Part shown: one piece after another, positions 47,195-58,396 of the stretch
How positions within the stretch are numbered: position 1 is the stretch's first letter
Layout of the letters: each line of letters starts with the position of its first letter
NCBI GenBank assembly: GCA_003971905.1
Contig: RSEE01000063.1
Span: 124,001 to 188,000, forward strand
Length of the DNA: 64,000 nt
Direction: 5' to 3'
Origin: Moniliella sp. 'wahieum'
Lineage: Eukaryota > Basidiomycota > Moniliellomycetes > Moniliellales > Moniliellaceae
The notes under the pieces: model-generated
Told to the model about the DNA's origin: nothing
Databases searched by the model: none
Seen by the model: only the letters and a program-made list of their open reading frames with translations
Position numbers and translations under genes: made by a program

Positions 47195-47295
47195 GTGGAA
47201 CGGTGGCCGGTGGAACGGTGGCTACGGTGGCGACGGTGGAACGGTGGCTACGGTGGCGACGGTGGACGGGGGAACGGTGGCTAAGGTGGCGACAC
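47195..47295 (+). repeat. 27-bp GC-rich minisatellite
   Basis: About three tandem units built from GGAACGGTGGCTACGGTGGC plus GACGGT, the last one degenerate. It lies downstream of the YTH gene (which is on the minus strand). Confidence 0.75.
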
Positions 47296-47571
47296 AGCAG
47301 ACCGGGCCGTAGGCCCGGTGGTCTCCTCGTAAAAAAGACGACGACGATGACGAGGCGCGGAAAACGGCGTTCAGTATTTGCCTCATCGGTCCCCCTCAAT
47401 CTTGGCCGCAACATTGTTGGCAGTCTCATATGCGGGCTGGGTCCAGCTCGTACTGGCCACGCGGCTGGGCACCTCGATGGAAAGCTACCCCGAGAGGCAG
47501 GAAGGGGTGGAAGAGGAACTTGTGCGACACATGGACGGGGGACAAGGCGAAGGCGACGATAAAGCTGAAAC

Positions 47572-47640
47572 TGAAGTCGAAGTCGAAGTCGAAGTCGAAA
47601 CCGATGTTGAAGTCGAAGTGGACATCGAAGTGGAGCTGGG
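47572..47640 (-). repeat. GACTTC hexamer run near the 3' end of the YTH gene
   Basis: Repeated GACTTC on the minus strand (GAAGTC on plus), with variants. If transcribed as part of the minus-strand gene it would encode alternating Asp-Phe or Ser-Thr. I cannot tell whether it is exon, intron or downstream DNA. Confidence 0.6.
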
Positions 47641-47799
47641 GCAGGAAGTAAGAGTGGCCGACACGATAGGGCGCAACGGAGGTCGCGAGGGTTGGGTCGG
47701 CAGCACGTGCAAATGGGCTTTGGGGGAGCACCAAGGGGCGGTGGTGGAGAAGGTGGAGAAGGTGGTGAGACGGAGGAGGAGGAGGAGGAGGATGGTGAG

Positions 47800-50091
47800 G
47801 TAGCATACGTGTCCATGACCATTTTCAACCGTCGACCTACCGTTGGTTCCAGCTCGGTCCCATCGCGCGACACTTTGATTGGCTTGTTGTCACGCCAAGG
47901 GTTGCGCAGCTGGCGCGCCTCATAAAATGGCATGCTACCCACCTGGACCCATTCCACTCGGAACGGTCGTCCCATCTGCACGGGCGGAGCGCCACGCCAA
48001 CTCATCTGGGTTCCTTCTTCGCTGCACGCCGTCGAGGCATACGTTGTCCGAGGAGCTTTGCACCGTCGGCCCTTGGGGCGCTCATCTCCAAGGTGCGCGG
48101 CCAGCGGCGGAGAGGTCACTTTCCCTTTGGGACTAGGGGCGGTGGTCGGTGTCGCCAAGGTGGCAGTGAGAGTGGGGGAAGGGGCAATATGATCAAGGGG
48201 ACTGTCATTCTCCTGCTGCTCGGCCTGCTCCTCCTCTCTAGTGGGACAAGGAGATGAAGCAAGACGAGCGTAGCCAAACCATTCTCCACTTGGTTGGCCG
48301 AGAAGAACAGATACACCTGTTTTGAGTGACGAAACGCTTGGTCCAGCACGTGCTCGTTGTGGCGCTGGGTAGTCCAGAGGCCCGACTGGACCGAGCGGTG
48401 CAGATCAGCGACGGTACGGGATTTGAGAATGAAAAACCGTTGGTAACAACGCAGGATGGGCCAATATGGGTCCCGAACGGTCCCTTCGATTTGGTCTGAG
48501 TGCAACCCCTTTCCTCCGCCTCCTGCTCCTCCTTGCCCTCTGCGGAGACCAAGCCGGCGTCATCCCCCCCCACTCCTCCGGTGTCCGTCTCCATCGGGCC
48601 AAGAGGGGGGTACGCCGTCTCGCACTCGTCCATACAAAGACGACGATCGTAATCCCGCACAAACGCTTGGTGGTGGCCCTTATTGCGTTGACCCAGCACC
48701 GAAGCATCCACCTCCTCTTCCTTCGAGCGCACGCGCACCACCAACGGCGCCTGGTCCTTCTCGACCGGAGGGCGTAGGTGAACTCCATCCAACCGCGTAA
48801 CCATGCGCTGCAACGCCTCGTGCGTGCGTACATTGACAAACGCACAATTCGTACCCTTGATAACAGATACGAACAATCTCGCTCGCCCTCCCGCCCGGCT
48901 TGGGAACCCAGCGAGACGGCTGGGTGCCCTCTTGTACCAGCACATGGTCCGTACCCGGCGCCGAGCACTTATTTTCACCTGTTCTACCTCCACCACTTGC
49001 ACCACTGCCGCGACCCGCATCGACCGGCACCAGCAACGGCGGTACGACGCTTCTTCGAGGAAATGCCACAGCTGGAGCGCGGTGATGCTACCCCCCTCCT
49101 GCCCTCCCGCACCGGGTTGGTTCCACCACGAGTCCCAATCCGACGAGGCAGACCCACCGGCCCGAGTCGGGACGTTCTTGGGCAAGTTGCCCACCCACAG
49201 TACATGTTCCTCAGTCCGTTGCCCTCCCTTCACCGAACCGGACGTGGGCGGAGGAACCAGCGTCCAGATCCGGATGGCAACTGTTCCGCTTCCTCCCAGT
49301 TGGGAAGGGAACAGTCAAAAGCGCGATCGGGTCTGGTTGAAGGGCTATTCGAATGGCTGGTCGAATGGCTGGTCGAATGGCTGGTCGAATGGCTGGTCGA
49401 AGGGCCCGGTTCAAGGGGGAGGAGAGAGGGGTATTACCCAACGCTTCTCCAACCGGGGGCAGTGGCTGCCCTGCCAGTGCTTGACGGGCCAACCACCCGG
49501 ACTGCGCATGTGCACAGGCACATCCTGGTTCCGGTTCCGGACGCGACTCCGGTTCGGGTGCTGGTTCTGGTGCTGGTTCGGGCGCTGGTTCGGGCATTGA
49601 CGCTGAAAGTGTTGGGGCCCAGGGACAGCCGACCAGTCTGATCGTTGAGAAGGAGGAAGAACAGCGGCGGCGGGGCGGGCCCCAAGTCCAATTCGCGATG
49701 GAGTGGGACGGATCGGGTGGGGACGAAGCACTCTTCCTCCTCCTACACTTTGTAGTGGCCCTGGTGTGTCGCCACAAGAAGCAGAGGAAGAGCCAAGAGG
49801 GGAGTTTGGCTTGATGAGATCATGATCCAACTCCGTGTTTTTTCCTGGGAAGAGGGCGGGAGTAGGGGTCAGGGGGAGGCCGTCAAAGGAAGAGCGAGGG
49901 CGGAAAAGGCCGCCAGCGAGGAGATGCCCATAGTATGGACGCATGAACGCGTACGATGGACGACGTACCTGTCTGGTGGGGCGGGGGTACCTTTTGGTCC
50001 ACGGAGAAGGCGCAGAGTGTCTGAGTGGCGCCTTGTGGTGGGTGGCCACGCCATGGACCGGATCATGGCTCCCTGGCCGGGGGGGGCTCAT
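47800..50091 (-). CDS. YTH-domain RNA-binding protein with RRM (putative m6A reader)
   Basis: Proposed start MSPPRPGSHDP at 50091 (an upstream start is possible). The N-terminal half is Pro/Ser/Gln-rich and disordered. RRM (about 49213-48770): RNP2 VLWVGNLPKNVP and RNP1 GTNCAFVNV, with a long loop between them. The YTH domain (about 48440-47830) begins RFFILKSRTVADLHRSVQSG, then LWTT (first cage Trp), LDQAFRHSKQVYLFFSANQ, and SGEWFGYARLASSP after a one-base frame break near 48285. Next come MSWRGAPP (candidate second cage Trp), RVEWVQVGSMPFYEARQLRN, and NPWRDNKPIKVSRDGTELEP. About 85 extra residues lie between the WFGYARL and SWRG parts, longer than in animal YTH proteins. The YTH fold reads N6-methyladenosine in RNA. 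The C-terminal exon after a GTATGC donor near 47806 is not fixed. Confidence 0.85.
49351..49398 (-). repeat. 12-bp tandem repeat inside the YTH gene
   Basis: Four perfect copies of GAATGGCTGGTC (plus strand), with degenerate flanking units. Twelve bases is a multiple of three, so the unit adds a tetrapeptide per copy without shifting frame. It lies in the linker upstream of the RRM. Confidence 0.9.
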
Positions 50092-51008
50092 GTTGTTCCA
50101 CGGTGGGGAGAGCCGAGCGCGTGCAACAAAGGATGCGGAGGGCGGGGAGGGTAGTGGTAGTAGTAGTAGGAGGAGTGGCAGCAGAAGAAGGGCCAAAAAA
50201 GCACGAAGGAAGGCCGACGAAGCCTGGTGACCGAAGAGGGGAGAGCTGCCGTCGAGAGTCTATAGACAAAACTGTCGTCGTAGAAGCGAGTGGCGTCGGT
50301 CTTTGCGAGGCTAGACAAGGGAGGGGCCGTGTGGAAACAAGGAGAACACTCTGCGCGCATAACGCCTCGTGCGGCTGCGCTGCCACGCGCGTGCCATCGC
50401 ACCATGGCTCCATCCCAAAGTCTCCACGGGTGGACGATGGACTACGGCAGAGAACGCTGGGACGGTGGCGGACAGAAGTGGACAAGGGTGGAGACGAGTA
50501 GCGGCGGCCGGTGATTGATGATTGGGGACTGACGCGGTGACCCGGTGACGGAGCAAGAGAGTATGAAGAGCAGGGGGTGCAAGTGATGCATGATGGGCGA
50601 TAGGTGATGATCGATGTGGTACCACGGGGACAGTATCCACTCCAGCAAGTTATCCACACGCCTGGGATCACTGCCCCTCTGCGGGTGGGGCTAGTTTCGG
50701 TTAGTATATAGTACGGGTGATGTCTTCTATCCACGGCCCACGTCCACCGCGGCAAGTGAATGAAGTCACATGCACATGTCACAGTGACTGCTGCTCGCGC
50801 TCATCCAACTCTTCTTACCCCCCCCCAGCAACTGCCATCTCTGTCGGAGCCGGCTTCGTAGAGTGCATCGACAATGGGGCATTGCATACGGAAGTAAGTA
50901 ACTGCTCACGCGTCCTCTCCTTCCCGCCTTCGGAGCGGGGGGAACGAGTTCGTGTTCCATCTGGTCCTTGGTCCTTGGTCCTTGGATCTTGTTGTTATTA
51001 TGGTGGCG
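50092..51008. other. Region between trehalose synthase and YTH genes
   Basis: Both neighbours are on the minus strand, so this holds the 3' end of the synthase and the promoter/leader of the YTH gene. A GTAAGC donor at about 51060 (minus) predicts at least one more synthase exon here, which I could not place with confidence. TAGTAG and CAGCAG runs lie at 50155-50185. Confidence 0.4.
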
Positions 51009-52973
51009 CTATGCTCGACCGCCGTCCGACAAAGGGCGAGGAGGCGAGGAGCTGCTTACCCGGATGCGCTGCAAGTCGCGCACAAATGAGTTACCCCACC
51101 AAGCGGCGGTGTGTTTATCGACAAACGCACGTAGCTGGTCTACATTCTTCGTGCGAGTTTCGAGCGGCATGGTGAGTGCCTCGACAATAGCATCGGCCAC
51201 TGCTTGTTTGTCCCACGGGTTGATGATCAAGCTTCCATTGAGCGACTGGGCTGCGCCAGCAAATTCCGAGAGGATCATCACGCCCTTGTGTTCGGCTTGG
51301 CACGCAATGTACTCGTACGACACGAGGTTCATTCCGTCCCGGGTCGAGGTGACCAAACAAGCGTCTGACGCAGCATAGAGAGCCACCAGTTCATCAAAGT
51401 CCACGGATCGGTGGAGAAAGTGGATGGGCATGTGCAGTGCCGAGCCATACTCGGAATTGATCCTGCCTACCATCTCATTGACCAAGCAGCGCAACGACTG
51501 GTACTCCCTCCACATCCTGCCGCGACGGCACAGCGACCTGGATGAGCACACAAGCTTCCTCCATTCCGGGTGCTGTTGCAAAAACGTCTCGAAGCCCAAC
51601 ATTTTTTGGGGTACGCCCTTGATGTAGTCCAACCGGTCTACACCAATGATGATTTTTTTCTGGTGGAAATGGGCTTTGAGCTCTGCGATGCGTCGTTGCA
51701 CACGATCGCGTTTCAAAGCTTGGTAAAACGACTGGGGTTCAATCCCAATCGGGTACGCGCCCACATGCACATAACGTCCTTCGAACGCCAACCCATTGGG
51801 GCTGACCTTTTTGTTCAAAATGCGCGTGCAAGAGGCGAGAAAGTGGCGGGCATAGTCGTAGGTGTGAAAGCCAATCAAGTCGGCATGCAGAATGCCCACC
51901 AAAATCTCACGCCGCACGGGAAGAATCCGATAAATCTCGCTGGACGGGAACGGGGTGTGGAGGAAAAACCCAATCTTGATCGCACCAGGGGAAAGAAACG
52001 TGGTGATCGTCCTGTTCCAACGGATCGTCCGCTACGCGCGGCACGACCCCTTCTTCAAGAGCAGTGGCGACACACAGGTTGGTGTTGAGACCTCGACGAA
52101 TATGGTCCAAGCCGAGGTGGGAGGTACGTCCTTGTTGTCCGCTGCCCTCGACCAGTACGCGCAGCAAGAGCGGGAGTAGCATCAGGTGGTAATCCTGTAC
52201 CCACACCATATCGCCTGGCCGAGAGACCGACCGAACACGCTGGGCAAATCAAGTTGGCCAATCGGTAAGCCAACCAAGACGCCTCGGTAAAGTTCATTTC
52301 ACCGGGGCGGTAGTGGCACAGAGGCCACAAGACCGAGTTGGAAAACCCATTGTAATGGCCATCTGCCACATCGTCTGGCAACCAGACCGGTTCGCAACTG
52401 TACTCGGACCGTAACTTTTCTTCCACATAGGCCCGATCGGAAGGGGGGACCGACAATCCCGGCCAGCCAAACCAGATGAAGGGAGTGGTCTTCTTAACGC
52501 CAGCCAGGGCAGATACCAAGCCTCCGGAAGAAGCAGAAAATGTGTATCCGCCCTCCGAGGTAGGATCGCGCTTGATGGTCACTGGCAGACGGTTGGACAC
52601 GACCAAGAGCGGGACTGCGCCGCGTCGGCAGGGCCGGACCAGAGGCGGAAGCGGACGTGTCCTGAACGTGCAGGGCAGCGTCAGGGTCGGGGTCATGGCC
52701 AGGCCATTGCTGTGAGGTAGAGACGTGCACGTCGTTCTCCAAGTCGGCTGGGTGAAGCCCAGGAGCGAGGGCTTGTTCGAGTGGTGTCGGGACGCAGCAG
52801 CCGTGGCAAAGCCGCTGGCCGAGGGCGAGGAGGAGAGACGAGGCGTGTCGTACTGGCTTGCTGAGGCGGGTGAGTCAGCAAGCGGGTTGCTGGGCACCGG
52901 ACGCATGCCCAGGGGGGGGGTGGAGCGGGCTGAACGGCTCCTGGTCCGCGGGGGGGATCCCACTGGGTACCAT
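51009..52973 (-). CDS. TPS1: Trehalose-6-phosphate synthase, GT20 family
   Basis: Makes trehalose-6-phosphate from UDP-glucose and glucose-6-phosphate; cytosolic, a stress-protectant and glycolysis-gating enzyme. Likely start MVPSGIPPADQ at 52973. A Ser/Pro-rich extension of about 110 residues precedes the GT20 domain. Landmarks: LLVVSNRLPVTIKRD, SASSGGLVSALAGVK, FIWFGWPGL, HYNGFSNSVLWPLCHY, VWVQDYHLMLLP, then after an intron of about 150 bp (near 52127-51975) IGFFLHTPFPSSEIYRILPV, RREILVGILHADLIGFHTYD, IIIGVDRLDYIKGVPQKMLG, EYQSLRCLVNEMVGRINSEYG-like (split), SDACLVTSTRDGMNLVSYEY and ILSEFAGAAQSLNGSLIINP. Near 51552 two bases and near 51507 one base appear inserted, garbling about 15 residues between. 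The 3' coding end after FVRDLQRIR is uncertain. Confidence 0.93.
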
Positions 52974-54220
52974 GCTGGGGGGGGGGGGGGAGGAAAAAGA
53001 AGAGGAAGAGAAGGAGGAGGCGCAGCCGATGGAAGCAGGAGATGGGGGATGGGGGATACTAGATGCAAGATGCACGATAGACCAGCCTAACCGGCCTAAC
53101 CCCTGGGAACATCGATGCGATAGGCCATCATGCATCATGCATCATGCATGCCATCCGCAGGCAGCAGCCAACAGTGCCATCAGTGTATCAGCTTTATGAC
53201 AATGGGTGATCTGTGACGTATGACGCTGCTGCTTACATTTAGAATTGTTTCGATTTCAATGCATGCGGAGTTAGATGCTCCGTTTCCCGTTTTCCATTCG
53301 CCCTTTTGCTCGCCACCATCGTTTGGAACGTGGCACAAGGTCCAGCAACCGTTAACAGCGCCCGGGATGCCATGTGTGCGATCCAACCTCGCTGCCCGCA
53401 ACAGGATTCAGCGTCCTCAGCCATTTGTACTGACTGTGAACGCATGCAGCGGGGGTAATGTATCATCTCTCCCTTTTTTTGATCCCCGCATGTGGATGCG
53501 TTTTGGGGGGTGTATAGCGACAACCGTTTCCACCTCGCCCTGCCAAGTAAGCGAGGCTTCTTCGGTACGCGCCCTCGCATTGTAACATCTCGTTCCCTTT
53601 CATTTATCCTCTCGAAAGACAGTTGCGGTTGTGGTGCCCTATTCTGGGGTGTGGTAGGTTGCAGTGTGACATGTGAAGGTCGGGGGCTCAAAAAGGAGTG
53701 GCGCGGTGCCCTTGTCGTCCCAGCTGTGATTGGGCCTTAGAGAGAGAGGGGAAAGAGGGCGAAAGATGACGAAGCCAGAGACGGGGAGTCGTGCTAGAAT
53801 AGCGTACTATAGGTGAGATGTGAGAGCCAGGTGCGATGGCATTTGGGGGCCAATCGTTGTATTATAATTGCGCACCTGTCTGGGCAGCCCACGCGGCACG
53901 GCGCCTCTGCCTGCGTGGGTGGGTGGGCGAGAGGCGAGGGTTCGGCTGTGCGGCGGGGTTCCGGGTGTGCGGCGGTGCTAGGTCGGATTAGGCAGTCGCA
54001 GCCTGCGAATATACGCGCCCTCCTTGCGCGTCTCTGATCCCACAGCCGACAGACCGCGGCGCGACGGCCTCAGACTGCCGCCCATGTCCGATGCCCGCCG
54101 CCCCACATGTCCGACACCAGCAGACAGCCGTAGGATGCATCGCCCCGCGTCACCCCCCCATCGGCGCGCCCCCCCACCACCTTCTCACCCGCAACGTCAC
54201 CCCACCACACACACCACACC
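52974..54220. other. Divergent intergenic region with a C14 tract before the trehalose synthase start
   Basis: The plus-strand run of 14 G (52977-52990) reads on the synthase strand as C14 followed by AGC and the proposed ATG, so it could be the pyrimidine tract and AG of a leader intron. CATGCATCATGCATCATGC words lie at 53128-53146. No other gene recognised. Confidence 0.45.
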
Positions 54221-56825
54221 ATGCCCATCCCCGCCCCCGTCCGCAAGCCCGTCCCCAAACGGCCCCCCAGCCGCACCCTCCCTCCCTCCTCTTCAGACCG
54301 CAGCACAAGCACACCACACCACACCCCGTCTCCGCGCCCTGCATTCCCCGCCCCCTCCTTCTGCCTCTCCACCCGCTGTCCTTGCTTCATCTCAGCATGC
54401 AGCCTCGTTGCACCAGCACAGTGACCCTCCTCGTCGCCCGGACACCCACCAAAGCCAGCCGGCACCCAGCACAGCAGTAGCGGAGCACGAGTCTCCCATC
54501 AACTGGCAGTTCGTCTCCTTTGACGAGCGTCCGTCTGAACGCGCCCTCTCCACCATGAGTCTCACTCGTCTCACGCCACCCCACCCGTGCAAGAAAAAAG
54601 CGAATCCGGCTCACACACCTGCTCTCTTGGTGAGGAGCACCATCATCACTCATTCTGTCCCTACTCTGTCCCCCGCCAGCTGTACCACCCACCCCGAACG
54701 CTTGATTACCTCGCTCCCTCTTCCCATGAGTAGGACCAGCAGCCCGACGATGGTGGGCATAGTCACGCCACACACCTCGAGGAGCACCCACGGACGTTTT
54801 CGGGAGAGTCTTCGTCGTTGTTTGACAGGCCCTCCTCAACGTTGGTGTCGGGTGGCGAGGACGATGAACCGAGGCTCGAATCGGACCTGATGCACGCACC
54901 CGGCTCCCCCTGGGTTGGGGAGGACGAAGAGGGGAACCGGCCGTCGGTGGGCCGCTGGGCCGGAAGAATGGGAGGAGGCAGGAGGGTACCAATGATTTCG
55001 GTGGGTCTCACAGCGTCTCCAATGGGAACAGTGAAGATGCTTTAGCGGCTGAGATTGCTCATGCTCAGGCAGTGGCCTACTTTGTCGAGCGCGGTTGGAA
55101 CTGGAATCCGTCCTCTCACCATTCTGCGCCTTTTATTGCGCGGTTAGGAGAGAGGGCGTCGTCGTCGTCAAGTAAAGTTCCTTTTGTAACGGGAACCGGT
55201 TCGTTCTTGGTCCGTTCGTCTTCTCATGCCTCCCATGCCGCTCCTCGACCAGGTCGAAGACCCGTTGCCCCGCTCAAACTCAAACATAGTCTCACCCAAC
55301 ACCTGTCCCATGGGCACGGGAGGACCACTCCGTTCCGTCGGCGTCCGCTTTTTGGTGCCGAAGCAGCTCCTTCCTCAACTACGAATCCTGTGCCTGAATC
55401 TAGAATGGCTTCCGGTCTGCCGGTACCAAGTACCCCTTCTCCGGGTCTCTCTCCCTTGACCGAGCCGGCTCGTAGCACGCCCATCCGCATGCCCCTCACC
55501 TCCCTGAACCGGTTCCGCTCCGTGTCCCGCACGCTCTCCGTACGCCTGGGCGTACGTCCACGCGGTGCAGAAAGTTCATCCGGTGCTGACCTGTCCACTT
55601 CGCCTCCGACTGGGACCAACATGGCCAACCCAGGAACGCCTTGCACACCCAAAGCGTGTCCGCCTCCGCAGCCGCTCCCGCCACCACCGGCTACGCCCCA
55701 TCGGCTACGCCAGCTACGCCACCACCACAGTCGAGGGAGGAGGCGAATGGGGCCTCGGACACGGCGCGTCTTCTCTCAGGGTCGTTGTACCAGCTGCGTC
55801 GGCTGACGCGATCGCGTACCTCGGTGGGTACCTGGCGCCCGCGCGTTCTTTCGGATGGATCGCATCGACCCTCGACAATGCGTTCTTCGATCGCCACTGG
55901 CTCTCTCGCCCCGTTTCTCTCGACGGATTCCAATACGCCAGCACAAGCACCAGCACCGACACCAGTACCCGTACCATCTCCGAGGCGACTGGCAGCGAGT
56001 GCGACCCTAGGACGTCCACGGGGCCTCAACTGGACCACAGCACTAGAGCCTCGTCCCACCCCACCCAAAGCGAGGGGGAGTGTACGTCGGAGCAAGAGGT
56101 GCTCGAGTTGAGTACGGAAGACGATCGCTTCTCCTCCGGGGGGGGCGTGGAGGATACCTTATTCGTCGTTGGTTCCACCGGTTCTACGGGAGGGTTGTTG
56201 TTAGGGGACCGGTACTCTGGTCCGATGACGTCGTGTCCCGCTGCCCCTCCACCCCCGTCGGACACTACGCTTACCTCCTTTCCCTCCCTAAGTCCGCTGT
56301 CTTCTTGGGAGCAAGAGTGCCGCCGCCACAGCTATCACAGCCACCAACGTTAGTCGTTCTTCTTCGCCCACTCTTCCGGCTGATGACTACCGCTCCCTGC
56401 CACACAACCACAACCACCAGGCCCAAAGTCCCAGTCTGGGAACGGGTACACCGACGGCCAATGCACTTGTGCACGACACGACCAGTCCCTCGCCCGCCTC
56501 ACGTTCACGCCCGAGCAACCTAACTGATCCATCTGGGACCGATGGGCCATCGGCTTTAGGTCCAGGTCGAGGTGGGGCGCGGACTGTGCGTGTAGGTTCG
56601 TCATCGGTTTCGACACTGTCGTCGTCGTTTTCGGACCCGGTGGGATCTGCGCTGGGGAAACGAGTGCGGGAGCGGAAGCTGATGCGGATGCGGATGCTGG
56701 TGCTGGTACTGGTGCGGGGCGTGTGGAGCGAGCCTTGTCCGATACGCCGTTGTGGTCCTTACCGCGTCGGTGGGGGCGCGGGGGGGGTGGTCGCGTCGCA
56801 TGGGCGTGGGCTTGGGCTTGGGTGA
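54221..56825 (+). CDS. Long Ser/Pro-rich fungal protein of unknown function
   Basis: I do not recognise this protein. A plausible start is MPIPAPVRKPVPKRPPS in an ACACCATG context, though ATG at 54084 is possible. Read across frame breaks, it runs through a Pro/His-rich N-terminus, a more ordered stretch with SPINWQFVSFDERPSERA (54490-54545), a GTGAGG-to-CGCCAG intron candidate (about 54630-54680), a block AAEIAHAQAVAYFVERGWNW (55045-55100) that looks helical and conserved, and then several hundred residues of Ser/Thr/Pro/Arg-rich sequence with segments such as RFRSVSRTLSVRLGVRP and LYQLRRLTRSRTSVG. The end is Ala/Gly-rich and uncertain. No signal peptide or membrane span is seen. The composition suggests a disordered, phosphorylated regulator; that is inference only. 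Confidence 0.5.
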
Positions 56826-58114
56826 AAGGTCGGCGTAAGACCAGAACGTAATTGCAGGCAGGGACGAGGACCGACACTCAAAAGGGACAGCAGTGTACCG
56901 GAGGGTACCGGAGAGCACAGCGGAGCACAGCGGAGGGTAGAGAGAAGATGTGACTCTTGTTTTGGTTATGTGCAAGCGTCGGGTCTCTTCCTCTTTTGTT
57001 GTTGGGGTGGTGCGTTGTTCTGCGCGTGAGCTGCATCGGTGAGCTGGTGAGCTGGTGAGTTGGTGTGTGAGTTTGTGTACACTTGAACCCCTCTCTCTCG
57101 TGTTGGTGTGGCTTCATCAATCTCAATCTCATCCTGTTTAATCCACCTGCACACCCGTTTGTCCGAATCTCTGCACGGCTCACCTTGACATTGATTTTTT
57201 CCCTTCGATGTGTTGGCGGTACGCATGTACAGTGTTCCTGTTCCTGATCCTGATCCTGTTCCTCTCTATCTTGAAAACTTGAACCCTCTCACTCGGCTCG
57301 ACTCCAATCCAGGGTACGTGGTACACTTATCCGAGCCCTCCTGCTCAGCGTGTTGCTCCATCGATCCTCTCGTTTCTCGGGTTTGCCAATACCTATGCAC
57401 GAGGGACTCGAGAGAAGATAGAGGAGCGGCGTTGGCCGCGCGGCTACATGGTATGCCACAGTACCAGGATATCCGAAGTACACGGCGCACAGGTTTCGAA
57501 GGACACGAAAACATTACCTATTGACTATTGAATCCTCCTCTTCCACATGAACCTTCCTCAAGCACTCTTCTCTTCGGACCCTCTTTGTGCTTCTCGGGCG
57601 TAACGCGGAACGCGTAATATATGATGGCAGGCAGCGGTCCTGAACACGAACCCTGCCCCTCTATCCAATTGGGGGGGACGAGCGCGCTACCGAACGCGAG
57701 AGGATGGTGAGATCTGAGACCAACAGACACGAATACGTTACCGGGGGAGCACGCTGGACTATGAATGACATCCAAATAAGCCACAAGTTCACAGAGCACA
57801 TGGGGGGAGGTGTCCATATGATGCTTTCTTTGCCATAAAGAGAGCAGCATGCTAGTGTCTACCAAACAGCCCCACCGCGGCACCCGAAAGGACCTGGTCA
57901 GCTGAGACAAGGACGCAGAGGAGGTAAGAGGGAGGGGGCGTCAGACTCAAGACGTGCTCGCTAAGGCCGGTAACCGGTAACCTTTGGTCCCACTAGTCCG
58001 GTATGCGCGGCATGGGGTTACGTGACAGGTGATTAAGATTCCTATATCAGTTGGATGATCCTGTTCAATAACGTTCACCTCACGACTGTGCCCCCTTCCT
58101 TCTGAGGTACATAT
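56826..58114. other. Intergenic, no gene recognised
   Basis: Contains a GTGAGCTGGTGAGCTGGTGAG run (split; 57040-57060) and CCGGTAACCGGTAACC (57966-57981). Short open frames here show no conservation that I can see. Confidence 0.4.
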
Positions 58115-58396
58115 AATGAGACCTGCAGTCCGGATGTGGTTGGTCCTCGAGGGTGATGCAATTGCACTGGTGGTGGTGAGGGTCTAAGCTCTAAGCCTAG
58201 CAGCAACGCCTACAGAGGCACCATCAAGCTTCACGCAGTGAGTCGCCAGCAGGGGCTAATAAACTGCGGAACAAGGAAAACAGGAGAGAGGAAACAACGG
58301 AACTCGTAGGCCTGAGGTTCAGGCCTGAGGAGGAACTGAAGGGACGTTGGCCACGTTGAAGAGCCAACCGGTATCATCGCTCGTGGCTCAACAACA
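58115..58396 (+). repeat. Dispersed repeat family, copy D
   Basis: Carries the same block order as copies B and C: GAGACCTGCAGTCCGGATG, CTCGAGGGTGATGCAATTGC, CAACGCCTACAGAGGCACC, GAGTCGCCAGCAGGGGC, AACAGGAGAGAGGAAACAAC, GAGGAGGAACTGAAGGGACG and GTGGCTCAACAACA. It lies about 47 kb from copy C, so the family is dispersed. Non-coding. Confidence 0.8.

Larger units (their letters stand above)
45830..47799. other. Intergenic with several simple repeats
   Basis: Lies between two 3' ends (chitin deacetylase + and YTH gene -). Contains TTGATC hexamers (45942-45984), an ACGGTCCTGTTCCGGTT-type run (46056-46105), GCAAA pentamers (46676-46697), a 27-bp GC-rich minisatellite (47195-47295) and GAAGTC hexamers (47572-47640). 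No gene recognised, though the true 3' end of the YTH gene may reach into the right part. Confidence 0.45.
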
